The notes under the pieces are model-generated. The model ran no database searches. It had not been told where the DNA came from and saw nothing but the letters and a program-made list of their open reading frames with translations. The position numbers and the translations under genes were made by a program. Below, piece by piece: positions 1 through 7,353 of a stretch of 33,772 nucleotides of DNA. The stretch is from Betaproteobacteria bacterium RIFCSPLOWO2_02_FULL_65_20 (GTDB lineage: Bacteria; Pseudomonadota; Gammaproteobacteria; Burkholderiales; SG8-39): NCBI GenBank assembly GCA_001770425.1, contig MEQZ01000151.1:1-33772 (forward strand). Direction: 5' to 3'. The first letter of the stretch is position 1, and every line of letters starts with the position of its first letter.

Positions 1-1054
1 CGTTGAACCGGAAGTGGACGATGTCCCCGTCCTGCACCACGTACTCGCGCCCCTCCAGCCGGTACTTCCCGGCCTTCTTGGCCGCGGCCTCGCTGCCCAG
101 TGCTATGAAATCGTCGTAAGCGATGACCTCGGCGCGGATGAAGCCCTTCTCGATGTCGGCGTGGACGGCGCCGGCGGCACGGGAGGCCGGGGTGCCGCGG
201 CGGATGGTCCAGGCGCGGCACTCGTCCTCGCCCGTCGTGAGGAAGCTGACGAGCCCGAGGGCCTGGTAGAGCTCCCGGACCATGATGTCCAGGACCGGTT
301 CGCGCACGCCGAGCATTTCGCGGAACTCCTTCCGCTCCTCCTCGGGCATGGCCTGGATCTCGCCCTCGGACTTGGCGCAACAGGCGAACGTCGGGACGCC
401 GGCGACGGGCAGGCGGAAACGCGCCAGGACCTCGGCCGCCGGCTTCGGGATGTCATCCTCGCCCACGTTGACCACGGCCAGGATGGGACGCGCCGTAAGA
501 AATGCGTAGGTCCGCAGTTCGGGACGGGCCGCGAGACTCGGATCTTCGTAGATGCGCTGGCTGTTATCGAGGATCTTGAGGCAGCGATCGAGTGCGTCGC
601 GCTCCTCGCCCGGCATGCCGGGCTTGCCTTTCTTGTGCTCGAGTGCGTCGCGTTCGAGGCGCGTTTCGACCAGCATCAGGTCGGCCAGGATCATTTCGGA
701 CAGCAGCGCATCGACATCCGCGCGCGGGTCGTTCAGGCCCTCCTCATCGAAGGCGCGCACGACGAGCAGGAAGGCGTCCATCGGCTTGACCAGGTTCAGG
801 AACCCGGCGTCCAGGGCCGACTTGTTCGCCTTTCTCTCGTCCTTGTGAGGGGTGTGCGCCTCGACGACCTCGATGACGGCGTGTGTCGTCTTCTTGGGCT
901 GATACATTCCGGACAGCTTGTCGACGCGTGCGTCCGGAACCTTCACAGTGCCGAGCCTCATCCCCCCCTTCTCGCGGCCCGGCTCGGTGCCGGTCAGGGC
1001 CGCGAACAGGGATGTCTTGCCGCTCTGGGGCAGACCGACGAGTGCGACTTTCAT
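1..1054 (-). CDS. YchF/Ola1-family P-loop ATPase, divergent, 3' end cut by window edge
   Basis: The ORF track misses this gene because it has no stop inside the window. Reading the minus strand from ATG at 1054 gives 351 residues with no stop. The C-terminal part is unmistakably YchF: residues around AWTIRRGTPASRAAGAVH, then EKGFIRAEVIAYDDF and a final VQDGDIVHFRFN, the TGS-like end of the family, so probably only a codon or two is missing (E. coli YchF is 363 aa). The P-loop reads GLPQSGKT (residues 7-14) instead of the usual GLPNVGKS. The ATP-specifying motif is NVGE (196-199) where YchF has NVNE. The switch II block DIAGLVKGAS is absent; EAHTPHKDER occupies its place near residues 65-74. 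YchF proteins bind ribosomes and hydrolyse ATP in preference to GTP. The position downstream of pth is the classical ychF locus. Whether this is the only YchF or a paralogue cannot be told here. The family call is firm; the cellular role is not. Confidence 0.85.
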   Translation of the reverse strand, partial: MKVALVGLPQSGKTSLFAALTGTEPGREKGGMRLGTVKVPDARVDKLSGMYQPKKTTHAVIEVVEAHTPHKDERKANKSALDAGFLNLVKPMDAFLLVVRAFDEEGLNDPRADVDALLSEMILADLMLVETRLERDALEHKKGKPGMPGEERDALDRCLKILDNSQRIYEDPSLAARPELRTYAFLTARPILAVVNVGEDDIPKPAAEVLARFRLPVAGVPTFACCAKSEGEIQAMPEEERKEFREMLGVREPVLDIMVRELYQALGLVSFLTTGEDECRAWTIRRGTPASRAAGAVHADIEKGFIRAEVIAYDDFIALGSEAAAKKAGKYRLEGREYVVQDGDIVHFRFN

Positions 1055-1108
1055 TGGGTTCTCTTCTTCTACGATTCAATGACTGGCGAGTTCATGTGAA
1101 CGCGCCTG

Positions 1109-1295
1109 ATCGGGTCGAGCTAACGGGATTGCGCCCGTCAGCGCTCCCACACCGCCGGACATGCAGTTTGCCGCATCCGGCGGTTGAGCCAGTGGCCGCT
1201 TATGCAGTCTGCAAATCTCATGGTAGCCCAAGGTGTTGGCGAGGTACTGGCTGCCCAGGCCCTCGCCTTTCTGATGAGGAAGCAATCGGTACCCG
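1109..1295 (-). mobile_element. 3' remnant of a group II intron (domains V and VI)
   Basis: On the minus strand, 1184 to 1151 folds as a 34-nt domain V-like hairpin: a 9-bp lower stem (ACCGCCGGA with TCCGGCGGT), a 2-nt TG bulge, a 5-bp upper stem (one G-U pair) and a CAAA tetraloop, with CGC at the catalytic-triad position. It is followed by a domain VI-like stem (GAGC then TGACGGG pairing with CCCGTTA then GCTC) and ends in GACCCGAT, a typical group II intron 3' end near 1109. The remaining bases up to the pth stop (1185-1295) are probably intron sequence too, but this is less certain. No maturase/reverse transcriptase gene is present, so this is a decayed, immobile fragment between pth and the ychF-like gene. 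The 76-aa ORF over it (1076-1306) is not considered a gene. Confidence 0.75.
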
Positions 1296-1895
1296 TTACT
1301 TCCCATCCGGGCCCTCTTGCTCAGGCTTGGTATGAAGTTTGAGCATCGCCGCGTGCATGTCCCCTGCCAGCAGCAGCGGCGAGACCTCCAGGCAGCGCGC
1401 GATCGCCGATTCGATCAGTTCGCGTTCCGGCGCGGGCGGTGATGACAGCACATAATCGGCAACGACATTCTTATCCCCCGGATGGCCGATGCCGATGCGC
1501 AGCCGCCAGTAGTCCTGCGTTCCGAGCTGGTCCGCGACGTCCCTCAGGCCGTTGTGGCCGGCCACGCCGCCGCCGCGCTTGAGCTTGGTCACACCGGGAG
1601 CGAAATCGAGTTCGTCGTGCACGACCAGACATTCCTCTGGCTGGATCTTGTAGAACCGCGCCAGCGCGCCCACCGCCATTCCCGAGGCGTTCATGTAGGT
1701 CTGCGGCATCACGAACCAGATGTCGCTTCCGGCCAGACGCGCCTTCCCCGCCACGCCGTGGAACTTCGGCAGCGAGCGCATCTCCACTTTCTGCAGCGCA
1801 GCCAGGCGCGACACGAACCAGAAGCCGACATTGTGCCGGTCTCTTTCGTGTTTGCGGCCGGGGTTGCCCAGTCCGGCGATGAGTCGTATCGACAT
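1296..1895 (-). CDS. pth: Peptidyl-tRNA hydrolase
   Basis: A 199-aa bacterial Pth that frees peptides from prematurely released peptidyl-tRNAs in the cytoplasm. The N-terminal LIAGLGNPG motif, RHNVGFWFV with the catalytic histidine near residue 21, TYMNASG, VVHDELDF and the GGGVAGHNGLRD loop all match, and the length is normal (E. coli 194 aa). The start is set by the family N-terminus MSIRLIAGLGNPG; no Shine-Dalgarno sequence precedes it, the leader being T-rich (ATTTTATTTTTATG). It follows rplY behind a terminator-like hairpin. The ychF-like gene is 241 nt downstream, separated by the intron remnant, whereas these two genes normally sit closer together. Confidence 0.97.
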   Translation of the reverse strand: MSIRLIAGLGNPGRKHERDRHNVGFWFVSRLAALQKVEMRSLPKFHGVAGKARLAGSDIWFVMPQTYMNASGMAVGALARFYKIQPEECLVVHDELDFAPGVTKLKRGGGVAGHNGLRDVADQLGTQDYWRLRIGIGHPGDKNVVADYVLSSPPAPERELIESAIARCLEVSPLLLAGDMHAAMLKLHTKPEQEGPDGK

Positions 1896-1917
1896 AAAAA
1901 TAAAATGCGGATAAACA

Positions 1918-1946
1918 AAGGGCGCGGAGATCGCCGCCGCGCCCTT
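1918..1946 (-). terminator. Rho-independent terminator-like hairpin after rplY
   Basis: Arms AAGGGCGCGG and CCGCGCCCTT form a perfect 10-bp GC-rich stem with a 9-nt loop. On the minus strand it is followed by the T-rich TGTTTAT. It lies between the rplY stop and the pth start, so it could terminate or attenuate transcription into pth. The T-tract is interrupted, so strength is uncertain. Confidence 0.6.
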
Positions 1947-1966
1947 CGCGTGAGTTGACCTCGACC

Positions 1967-2698
1967 TTACTTCTTCTCGGTCTTCTCGGCTTTCTTCTCG
2001 CCCTTGCCGCCCTTTTTCTCTTCGACAGGCTCGCCCTCGGGCTTCGCCTGCTGCTTGACGGTCGGCACTTCCGACGCGGCCGGGGCTGCCTCTGCGGCCT
2101 CGCCGCCAACCGCTTCTTCCTCGGCAACAAGCACCTTCGGAATCTGCGCAGCCGCAACCGGCGGGTTTTCGGTTCCCTTCAGCGACAGTTCAACGCCCTT
2201 GGGAAGCGCCAGATCGCGCACGTGCATGGAGTGACCGACGGTAAGCTCGGAAAGGTCGACTTCGATGAACTCCGGCAGGTCCGCCGGCAGGCAGCGGATA
2301 TCCAGCTCGTTCATGATGTGGCTCACGATGCCGCCGGAGACCTTCACCGCCGGGGAGATTTCGGCGTTCGCGAAGTGCAACGGCACCTTCATGTGAATCT
2401 TCTCGTCCGCCGATACGCGCTGAAAGTCGATGTGCTGAACCTGCAGCTTCCAGGGGTGCATGTTCACCGCTCGCAGCAGAACCGGCTCGGGCGCATTGTC
2501 CAGCGTCAGCGTCAGGATCGAGGCGTGAAACTTCTCGTTGCGCAGCTGGTGAAATAACCCGTTGTGGTCGATTTCTATCGTCACCGCGGGCTTCTTGCCC
2601 CCGTAGACGATGCCGGGAACCTTCCCGACCAGACGCAGACGGCGGCTCGCACCCGTGCCCTGCTGTTTGCGCGTTTGCGCGACTACTTCAATTGCCAT
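1967..2698 (-). CDS. rplY: 50S ribosomal protein L25 (Ctc/TL5 form)
   Basis: This 243-aa protein has the two-domain Ctc/TL5 layout. The 5S rRNA-binding L25 domain (about residues 1-95) contains GTGASRRLRLVGKVPGIVYGG. The C-terminal beta domain (about 100-190) contains IRCLPADLPEFIEVDLS and MHVRDLALPKG. After residue 195 the chain becomes an Ala/Glu- then Lys-rich tail (EEKKGGKGEKKAEKTEKK), which is common in betaproteobacterial L25 and likely disordered. The start is supported by GGAGG five bases upstream of ATG. It follows prs in the same direction with a 143-nt gap and is followed by a terminator-like hairpin. Confidence 0.97.
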   Translation of the reverse strand: MAIEVVAQTRKQQGTGASRRLRLVGKVPGIVYGGKKPAVTIEIDHNGLFHQLRNEKFHASILTLTLDNAPEPVLLRAVNMHPWKLQVQHIDFQRVSADEKIHMKVPLHFANAEISPAVKVSGGIVSHIMNELDIRCLPADLPEFIEVDLSELTVGHSMHVRDLALPKGVELSLKGTENPPVAAAQIPKVLVAEEEAVGGEAAEAAPAASEVPTVKQQAKPEGEPVEEKKGGKGEKKAEKTEKK

Positions 2699-2748
2699 TG
2701 TTGCCTCCAGATTGACCCCTCGTCGTTCAGACTCGGGGAATTGTCAAG

Positions 2749-2759
2749 GGGTCTGACCC
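2749..2759. repeat. GGGTC-N-GACCC palindrome in the prs-rplY gap
   Basis: The 11-nt palindrome GGGTCTGACCC sits in the 143-nt gap between prs and rplY, with a related GACCCCT/AGGGGTC pair flanking it (2713-2719 and 2747-2753). Short GGGTC-AGACCC palindromes are reminiscent of REP-like elements associated with RAYT transposases in proteobacteria. That link is inference from a short motif. Confidence 0.3.
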
Positions 2760-2841
2760 TCGTTCCATTTGTCCCGCCCGCGACCAGGCAAGACCGCCTA
2801 AAGAACCTCTATCCCGTGACTTCTCGCTTCCTGCTCGATCC

Positions 2842-3792
2842 TTACTCGATGAACAGCGAGCTCACCGAATCTTCATTGCTGATGCGCAGGATCGTCTCAG
2901 CCAGCAGTCCCGCGACCGACAGCACCCGTATCTTCTTGCACGCCTGCGCATCCTTCCTGAGCGGGATCGAGTCGGTCACCACGACCTCGTCCAGGGCCGA
3001 TTCCTCGATCCGCTGCACCGCGTTGCCCGAAAGCACCGGATGTGTGCAGTAGGCAACCACGCGCGTCGCGCCCTCTCTCTTCAACGCGTCAGCCGCTTTC
3101 ACCAGCGTGCCTGCGGTATCGACGATGTCGTCCATGATCACGCAAGTACGCCCCTTCACGTCCCCGATGATGTTCATCACCTCGGAAACGTTGGCCTTCG
3201 GCCGCCGCTTGTCGATGATGGCGAGGTCGGACTCCAGGCGTTTCGCGATCGCACGCGCACGCACCACGCCGCCCACGTCCGGCGACACCACCAGCAGATT
3301 CTCGTAATGGTGCTTCCAGACGTCGCCCAGCAGGATCGGCGTCGCGTAGACGTTGTCCACCGGCACGTCGAAGAATCCCTGGATCTGATCGGCGTGCAGA
3401 TCCATGGTCAGCACGCGGTCAACGCCGACCGCATGCAGCATGTTCGCCACGACCTTGGCCGAAATCGCCACCCTCGCCGAGCGCGGCCGCCGGTCCTGTC
3501 GCGCATAACCGAAGTAAGGTATCGCCGCGGTCACGCGCGCAGCCGACGCCCTCTTCAGCGCATCGACCATGAGCAGGATTTCGACCAGGTTGTCGTTGGT
3601 CGGTTGACAGGTCGACTGCAGCACGAAACAGTCCTTGCCGCGCACGTTCTCCAGCAGCTCGACCATGATCTCGCCGTCGGAGAACTTCGCCACCGACGCC
3701 TGCCCCAGCGGGATGTTGAGCCGCCGCACGAGTGCATGCGCAAGCAACGGGTTGGCGTTGCCGGTGAAGACCATCAGGCTTTCGTACGCCAT
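2842..3792 (-). CDS. prs: Ribose-phosphate pyrophosphokinase (PRPP synthetase)
   Basis: A 316-aa class I PRPP synthetase making phosphoribosyl pyrophosphate from ribose 5-phosphate and ATP for nucleotide, His and Trp synthesis. Visible motifs are the ATP-binding region [23 protein letters not shown], the metal-binding [13 protein letters not shown] segment, and the PRPP-binding loop [17 protein letters not shown]. Length equals the E. coli enzyme (315 aa). The start is the conserved [18 protein letters not shown]. Just upstream, ATTGAGACG is directly repeated with a 2-nt spacer before the ATG, and only weak Shine-Dalgarno character is seen. It is downstream of tRNA-Gln in the lolB-ispE-tRNA-prs order. 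Confidence 0.97.
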   Translation of the reverse strand: MAYESLMVFTGNANPLLAHALVRRLNIPLGQASVAKFSDGEIMVELLENVRGKDCFVLQSTCQPTNDNLVEILLMVDALKRASAARVTAAIPYFGYARQDRRPRSARVAISAKVVANMLHAVGVDRVLTMDLHADQIQGFFDVPVDNVYATPILLGDVWKHHYENLLVVSPDVGGVVRARAIAKRLESDLAIIDKRRPKANVSEVMNIIGDVKGRTCVIMDDIVDTAGTLVKAADALKREGATRVVAYCTHPVLSGNAVQRIEESALDEVVVTDSIPLRKDAQACKKIRVLSVAGLLAETILRISNEDSVSSLFIE

Positions 3793-3858
3793 CGTCTCAA
3801 TCCCGTCTCAATACACCGCTGCTTCAATTACACCGAAAACACTGGCGCAACTGATACC

Positions 3859-3935
3859 TGGCTGGGGAGGAAGGATTCGAACCTTCGCATGTCGGAATCA
3901 AAATCCGATGCCTTAACCAGCTTGGCGACTCCCCA
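3859..3935 (-). tRNA. tRNA-Gln (anticodon TTG), CCA encoded
   Basis: The 77-nt minus-strand sequence folds as a standard cloverleaf: acceptor stem TGGGGAG with CTCCCCA, anticodon stem TCGGA/TCCGA enclosing loop TTTTGAT (anticodon TTG), T arm GAAGG-TTCGAAT-CCTTC, discriminator G and an encoded CCA. A tRNA-Gln between ispE and prs is a recurrent betaproteobacterial arrangement. Confidence 0.97.
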
Positions 3936-3965
3936 AACACTCACTTTCGGCCAACTTACCACTGT

Positions 3966-4814
3966 CTAACCCTGGGTCAACTCCGCCGCCAAAGGATGCT
4001 CTTCGAGCCCGCGTGCCACGAACCCGCACATTTCCGGGGGCAATCCAGACACCACCGCGCGCGCCTGCACCTCGGTGGCAAACTCGGCGTATACACAGGC
4101 GCCGGAACCACTCATCCGCGCGTCCCCGAAGGCCCTCAACCAAGCCAGATAGGCCGCCACCACAGGGTAGCGCGTGCATACGACGGGCTCCAAATCGTTG
4201 TGCCCAAAGCCCGCGGAAAAGCTTGATATTGTGATGGTTTTTGTATCGCGTGTCAATTCAGCTGCGGCGAAAATCTCCTGCGTCGGCACCGATACCGGGG
4301 GCACCAGAACGACATACCAGGCCGGAGGCAGAACCACCGGCTCGAGCCGCTCGCCGACCCCCTCACCAAAAGCGTTTTCCCCGCACAGGAAGAACGGCAC
4401 GTCGGCGCCGAGCACCAGGCCCAGTTCTGCCAGACGTTGCCGCGACAGCCCCAGATTCCAGAGGCGATTGAGCGCGATCAGCGTGGTGGCAGCGTCCGAA
4501 CTGCCGCCGCCGAGACCCCCGCCGATCGGAACGGCTTTCGCGATCGAGATATCCACACCCCGGCGGCACCCCGTTTCCCGTTGAAGCAGCCGCGCGGCGC
4601 GCACGCACAGCTCGTCTCCCTCCTCAACCCCGGGAAGCGGCTGCGCCAGGCGCACCTCGGGGTCCAGCCGGGGGCCGTACCGAAGCCGGTCGCAGCAGTC
4701 GATCAGCCGGAAAACGGTCTGCAGCAGATGGTAGCCGTCCGCACGCCTGCCCACCACGTGCAGAAAGAGGTTGAGCTTGGCCGGCGCCGGCCACACCCGG
4801 TCCCACGGGTTCAA
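3966..4814 (-). CDS. ispE: 4-diphosphocytidyl-2-C-methyl-D-erythritol kinase
   Basis: A 282-aa GHMP-family kinase of the non-mevalonate isoprenoid pathway, which phosphorylates the 2-hydroxyl of CDP-methylerythritol. The substrate-binding PAPAKLNLFLHV motif opens the protein. The ATP-binding glycine-rich loop PIGGGLGGGSSDAATTL lies near residues 91-107, followed by LGADVPFFLCGENAFGEGVGE with the conserved Asp. The third GHMP motif RMSGSGACVYAEF is near residue 234. Length fits E. coli IspE (283 aa). lolB stops 16 nt upstream of the start codon and the tRNA-Gln follows downstream, so co-transcription is likely. Confidence 0.97.
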   Translation of the reverse strand: MNPWDRVWPAPAKLNLFLHVVGRRADGYHLLQTVFRLIDCCDRLRYGPRLDPEVRLAQPLPGVEEGDELCVRAARLLQRETGCRRGVDISIAKAVPIGGGLGGGSSDAATTLIALNRLWNLGLSRQRLAELGLVLGADVPFFLCGENAFGEGVGERLEPVVLPPAWYVVLVPPVSVPTQEIFAAAELTRDTKTITISSFSAGFGHNDLEPVVCTRYPVVAAYLAWLRAFGDARMSGSGACVYAEFATEVQARAVVSGLPPEMCGFVARGLEEHPLAAELTQG

Positions 4815-4830
4815 GGCTTCCCCCCGAGGC

Positions 4831-5379
4831 TCACGGCGCCACCCATTGGTCCACCACCAGCCGGATCTCCAGGTCCGCGCGCGAGATGCGCAGCTTCGAC
4901 GGGCGCGCGCCGTCGTATTCCTGGTATTCGACCCGCCAATCGTCCTGTCTCAGCTCCGACAGGCGAGATTGCGCATCGCGTGTGAACTGCGCGGGGCGCG
5001 CCGGATCTGCCCGGCCCTGCACCCAGTCCGGCAATCCCGTGAGCGGCAGGCGCCAGCCGAGCACCCGCTCGGTCAGCGACTCGGCGTCCGATGCGCCGTA
5101 CTCCTTCTGATCGGCCGTCACGAGCTTGATTTCGCCATCACGGCGCGTAATCCGCGCGATGCCTTGGCCGAGCGCCGAGGTGATAAACAGGTCGTCTGCC
5201 GCGGGGCTGTGCCGCCACGCGATTCGCCCGCTCGCTCCGTCGCTCCCGTAGCGCACCGCGACCCGGCCGGCAAGCTCGAATCCGTCACGCGCGATCCCGG
5301 CGCCTCGCTCCACGGGAAGCGAGGCGCATCCGGCGAGCAGCGCCGACAGGAGGACTGTGACTGACCCAATTCGATGCAC
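4831..5379 (-). CDS. lolB: Outer membrane lipoprotein receptor LolB
   Basis: LolB accepts lipoproteins from LolA and inserts them into the outer membrane. From GTG at 5379 the product is 182 aa, with a short signal peptide ending in the lipobox LLAGC. Family features include FELAGRVAVRYG, the W in IAWRHSP, ITRRDGEIKLVTADQKEYGASDAESL, the LPDWVQG region, and the closing RADLEIRLVVDQWVAP (E. coli ends with similar DNWIVK). The longer ORF in the track (to 5649) reads back into the TPR gene and is rejected. No good ATG exists, so GTG gives the natural signal peptide, though without a clear Shine-Dalgarno. It sits 50 nt after the TPR gene and 16 nt before ispE. Confidence 0.88.
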   Translation of the reverse strand: MHRIGSVTVLLSALLAGCASLPVERGAGIARDGFELAGRVAVRYGSDGASGRIAWRHSPAADDLFITSALGQGIARITRRDGEIKLVTADQKEYGASDAESLTERVLGWRLPLTGLPDWVQGRADPARPAQFTRDAQSRLSELRQDDWRVEYQEYDGARPSKLRISRADLEIRLVVDQWVAP

Positions 5380-5429
5380 GGGGACGGGTGCGGCGCGCCG
5401 GAGGCTAAACGTAGGGACGCCTCTCAGCG

Positions 5430-7241
5430 CTAGCGCTTCTTCAGCCTCTGGATGGTGTTGTTGAGCGTCTCGTTGTCGGGATATTTCTTCACCGCGTCGC
5501 CCAGGATCTTCTCGGCCTCGGCGCGTCTGCCCGATGCCCAGAGCACCTCGCCCAGATGGGCGGCGATCTCGGGATCGGCGCGGCGGCTGAAGGCGCGCTG
5601 CAGGTATTTCACCGCCTCCTCGAGATTGCCCAGACGGTAGAGCACCCAACCCATGCTGTCGACGATGAAAGAGTCCTCCGGCGCGAGCTTCAGCGCTTTT
5701 TCGATCAACTGGCGCGCTTCGTCCAGGCGCAGGTTGCGGTCGGCGTACGTATAGCCGAGCGCGTTGTACGCGTGCGCGTGGTCCGGCCTGAGCTCGATCA
5801 GCCTCTTCAGGCTGGATTCCAGGACGTCGAAGCGCTCGATCTTCTCCGCGAGCATGGCGTAGTCGTAAAGCAGATCGGGGTTTTCCGGCAACCCTTGGAG
5901 CGCACGCTCGACCAGTTCGAACGCCTCCTTGGTCTGGTTGGCGTCGCGAAGTATCTGCGCCTCGGCAAGAACGAGTTGGACGCGCTGCTGATTGCCGCTT
6001 GCGCTCTGCTGCTGAAGATGAGCGCGTGCCTCGGCGAGCCGGCCCTGTTTGGCCAAGACCTGGGCATAGCGGATCTGCGCGGGCAGGTACTGCTCGCCTG
6101 GGCCGACTTCGGCGTAGCGGCGCAGCGCCTCGGAATAGTTCTTCTGCTCCTCGGCAATCTGGCCCAGATACAGCCTGACGGTTGCCTTGTCCGCGTAATC
6201 GAGCTCGAGCAGACGCTTCAGATTGGATTCGGCTGGCCCGTAGTCCGACAACTGCAGCGAGAGCAGGGCAACCGCGTAGATCACGTCGGTATTGGCGGGA
6301 AAATCGGCAATCAGTTTCTGGAACTCGCTGCGCGCCTCCGCATAGCGCCGGTCCGCCACCAGGGCCCGCGCATAGGCGAGGCGCACCTCGCGCGAATTCG
6401 GATAGCGCTGCAAATAGCGCGACAGGCGTTCGAGCCCCGCGGCACCCGAATCGGCGCCGGACTGCAGCGACCGCGCCTCCAGGAGCACTGCGGCTTCCCA
6501 GTCGGGCTTGAGTTCCTGCGCCCGGCGTATCGCCTTCAGCGCAAGGTCTCGCTGGTCGGCGTTGGCCGCGGCCTGCGCCAGCGCGTAATGTGCCTGGGCA
6601 AGCTGGGGATAATCCTCCGTCAGGCGCTGAACCAGATCCAGCGCCGCCGATTTGTCCTTGGCACTCGCCAGCGTGCGGTTGAGCTGCATGAAACCCTCAC
6701 CGGCACCCTCGCCCGCAGCAGCAAGCAGCTTCCTCGCGTATGGGAGCGCCTCCTCGAACCGACCCGCGCTCGTCAGCAACCCTGAGAGTGCCTGTAGAGG
6801 GCGCTGCGAATTGGGCTCGGTTTCGTGCCACACTATGGCAGCCTCTATCGCAGCGTTGCCCATGCGCGCGAACACGGCGATTTCGGTTGCGCGGCGGGCG
6901 ATCCGCGGGTCGCGGGTGCGTTTGGCCAGGTCGACATAGGCCTGCGCGGCGAGCCCGACGTTGCCGCGCTGCGCGGCGATCTCCGCAAGCAAGAACTCGT
7001 ACAGGACGGTATCGGAGAGGTCCTGCTTGGGCAGTTCCGACTCGGGCTCCGGTGCCGGCGGGGATGCCGGCGTGGGCTCGGCGGGCGCAGGCGCCGTCTG
7101 GGCCGCCGCCGGTACGGACTGCGGTGCCTGCGCTCTCGGCGCCTGCTGCGCGCATCCCGCGAGCGCCACCACCACGGCCGCAAGCATCGCGGTGCGACGC
7201 GTTGCGGCGGGCCGGAAACGGGAAACGCCGGGCTGAAACAT
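5430..7241 (-). CDS. TPR-repeat lipoprotein
   Basis: The product is about 603 aa and exported. Basic residues (RFRPAATRR) precede a hydrophobic stretch and the lipobox ALAGC (Cys about 30), then comes a Pro/Ala-rich linker. The remainder is tandem tetratricopeptide helices, seen in segments such as AYNALGYTYADRNLRLDEARQL, SMGWVLYRLGNLEEAVKYLQRA and HLGEVLWASGRRAEAEKIL. Such proteins act as periplasmic or outer-membrane scaffolds; no specific partner can be named, and the lolB-ispE linkage is conserved rather than informative. I chose ATG 7241 because the GTG at 7289 would put VSPVSPVSPP in front of the signal peptide and lies at the predicted promoter -10; ATG 7187 is also possible. The gene is divergent from mutM. 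Confidence 0.85.
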   Translation of the reverse strand: MFQPGVSRFRPAATRRTAMLAAVVVALAGCAQQAPRAQAPQSVPAAAQTAPAPAEPTPASPPAPEPESELPKQDLSDTVLYEFLLAEIAAQRGNVGLAAQAYVDLAKRTRDPRIARRATEIAVFARMGNAAIEAAIVWHETEPNSQRPLQALSGLLTSAGRFEEALPYARKLLAAAGEGAGEGFMQLNRTLASAKDKSAALDLVQRLTEDYPQLAQAHYALAQAAANADQRDLALKAIRRAQELKPDWEAAVLLEARSLQSGADSGAAGLERLSRYLQRYPNSREVRLAYARALVADRRYAEARSEFQKLIADFPANTDVIYAVALLSLQLSDYGPAESNLKRLLELDYADKATVRLYLGQIAEEQKNYSEALRRYAEVGPGEQYLPAQIRYAQVLAKQGRLAEARAHLQQQSASGNQQRVQLVLAEAQILRDANQTKEAFELVERALQGLPENPDLLYDYAMLAEKIERFDVLESSLKRLIELRPDHAHAYNALGYTYADRNLRLDEARQLIEKALKLAPEDSFIVDSMGWVLYRLGNLEEAVKYLQRAFSRRADPEIAAHLGEVLWASGRRAEAEKILGDAVKKYPDNETLNNTIQRLKKR

Positions 7242-7289
7242 GCGGGGGGGGCTGACCGGACTGACCGGGCTCACTATTGCGAGGCCCAC

Positions 7290-7318
7290 AGTTTAGGTAT
7301 ATTTGCCGGGCCCGACAA
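7290..7318 (-). promoter_or_regulatory. Possible sigma70 promoter for the TPR lipoprotein-lolB-ispE operon
   Basis: On the minus strand TTGTCG (7318-7313) and TAAACT (7295-7290) are separated by 17 nt, inside the short TPR gene/mutM divergent region. Match quality is moderate. If real, transcription would begin near 7283, ruling out the GTG start at 7289. Confidence 0.35.
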
Positions 7319-7353
7319 GAACAATAACTCCCCCTTTTCACTGGATATTTCCG

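Noticed and set aside
14-1099. 361-aa plus-strand ORF
   Set aside because: It is antisense to the YchF-family gene, which has clear motifs. The composition (LLGHGLDLALGLG, RRKK runs) is typical of GC-rich shadow frames.
1076-1306. 76-aa minus-strand ORF as a protein gene
   Set aside because: It overlaps the domain V/VI-like structure of the group II intron remnant, crosses the intron end and has no domain; better explained as RNA sequence.
5556-6785. 409-aa plus-strand ORF
   Set aside because: Antisense to the TPR lipoprotein; low-complexity shadow caused by GC-rich third positions.
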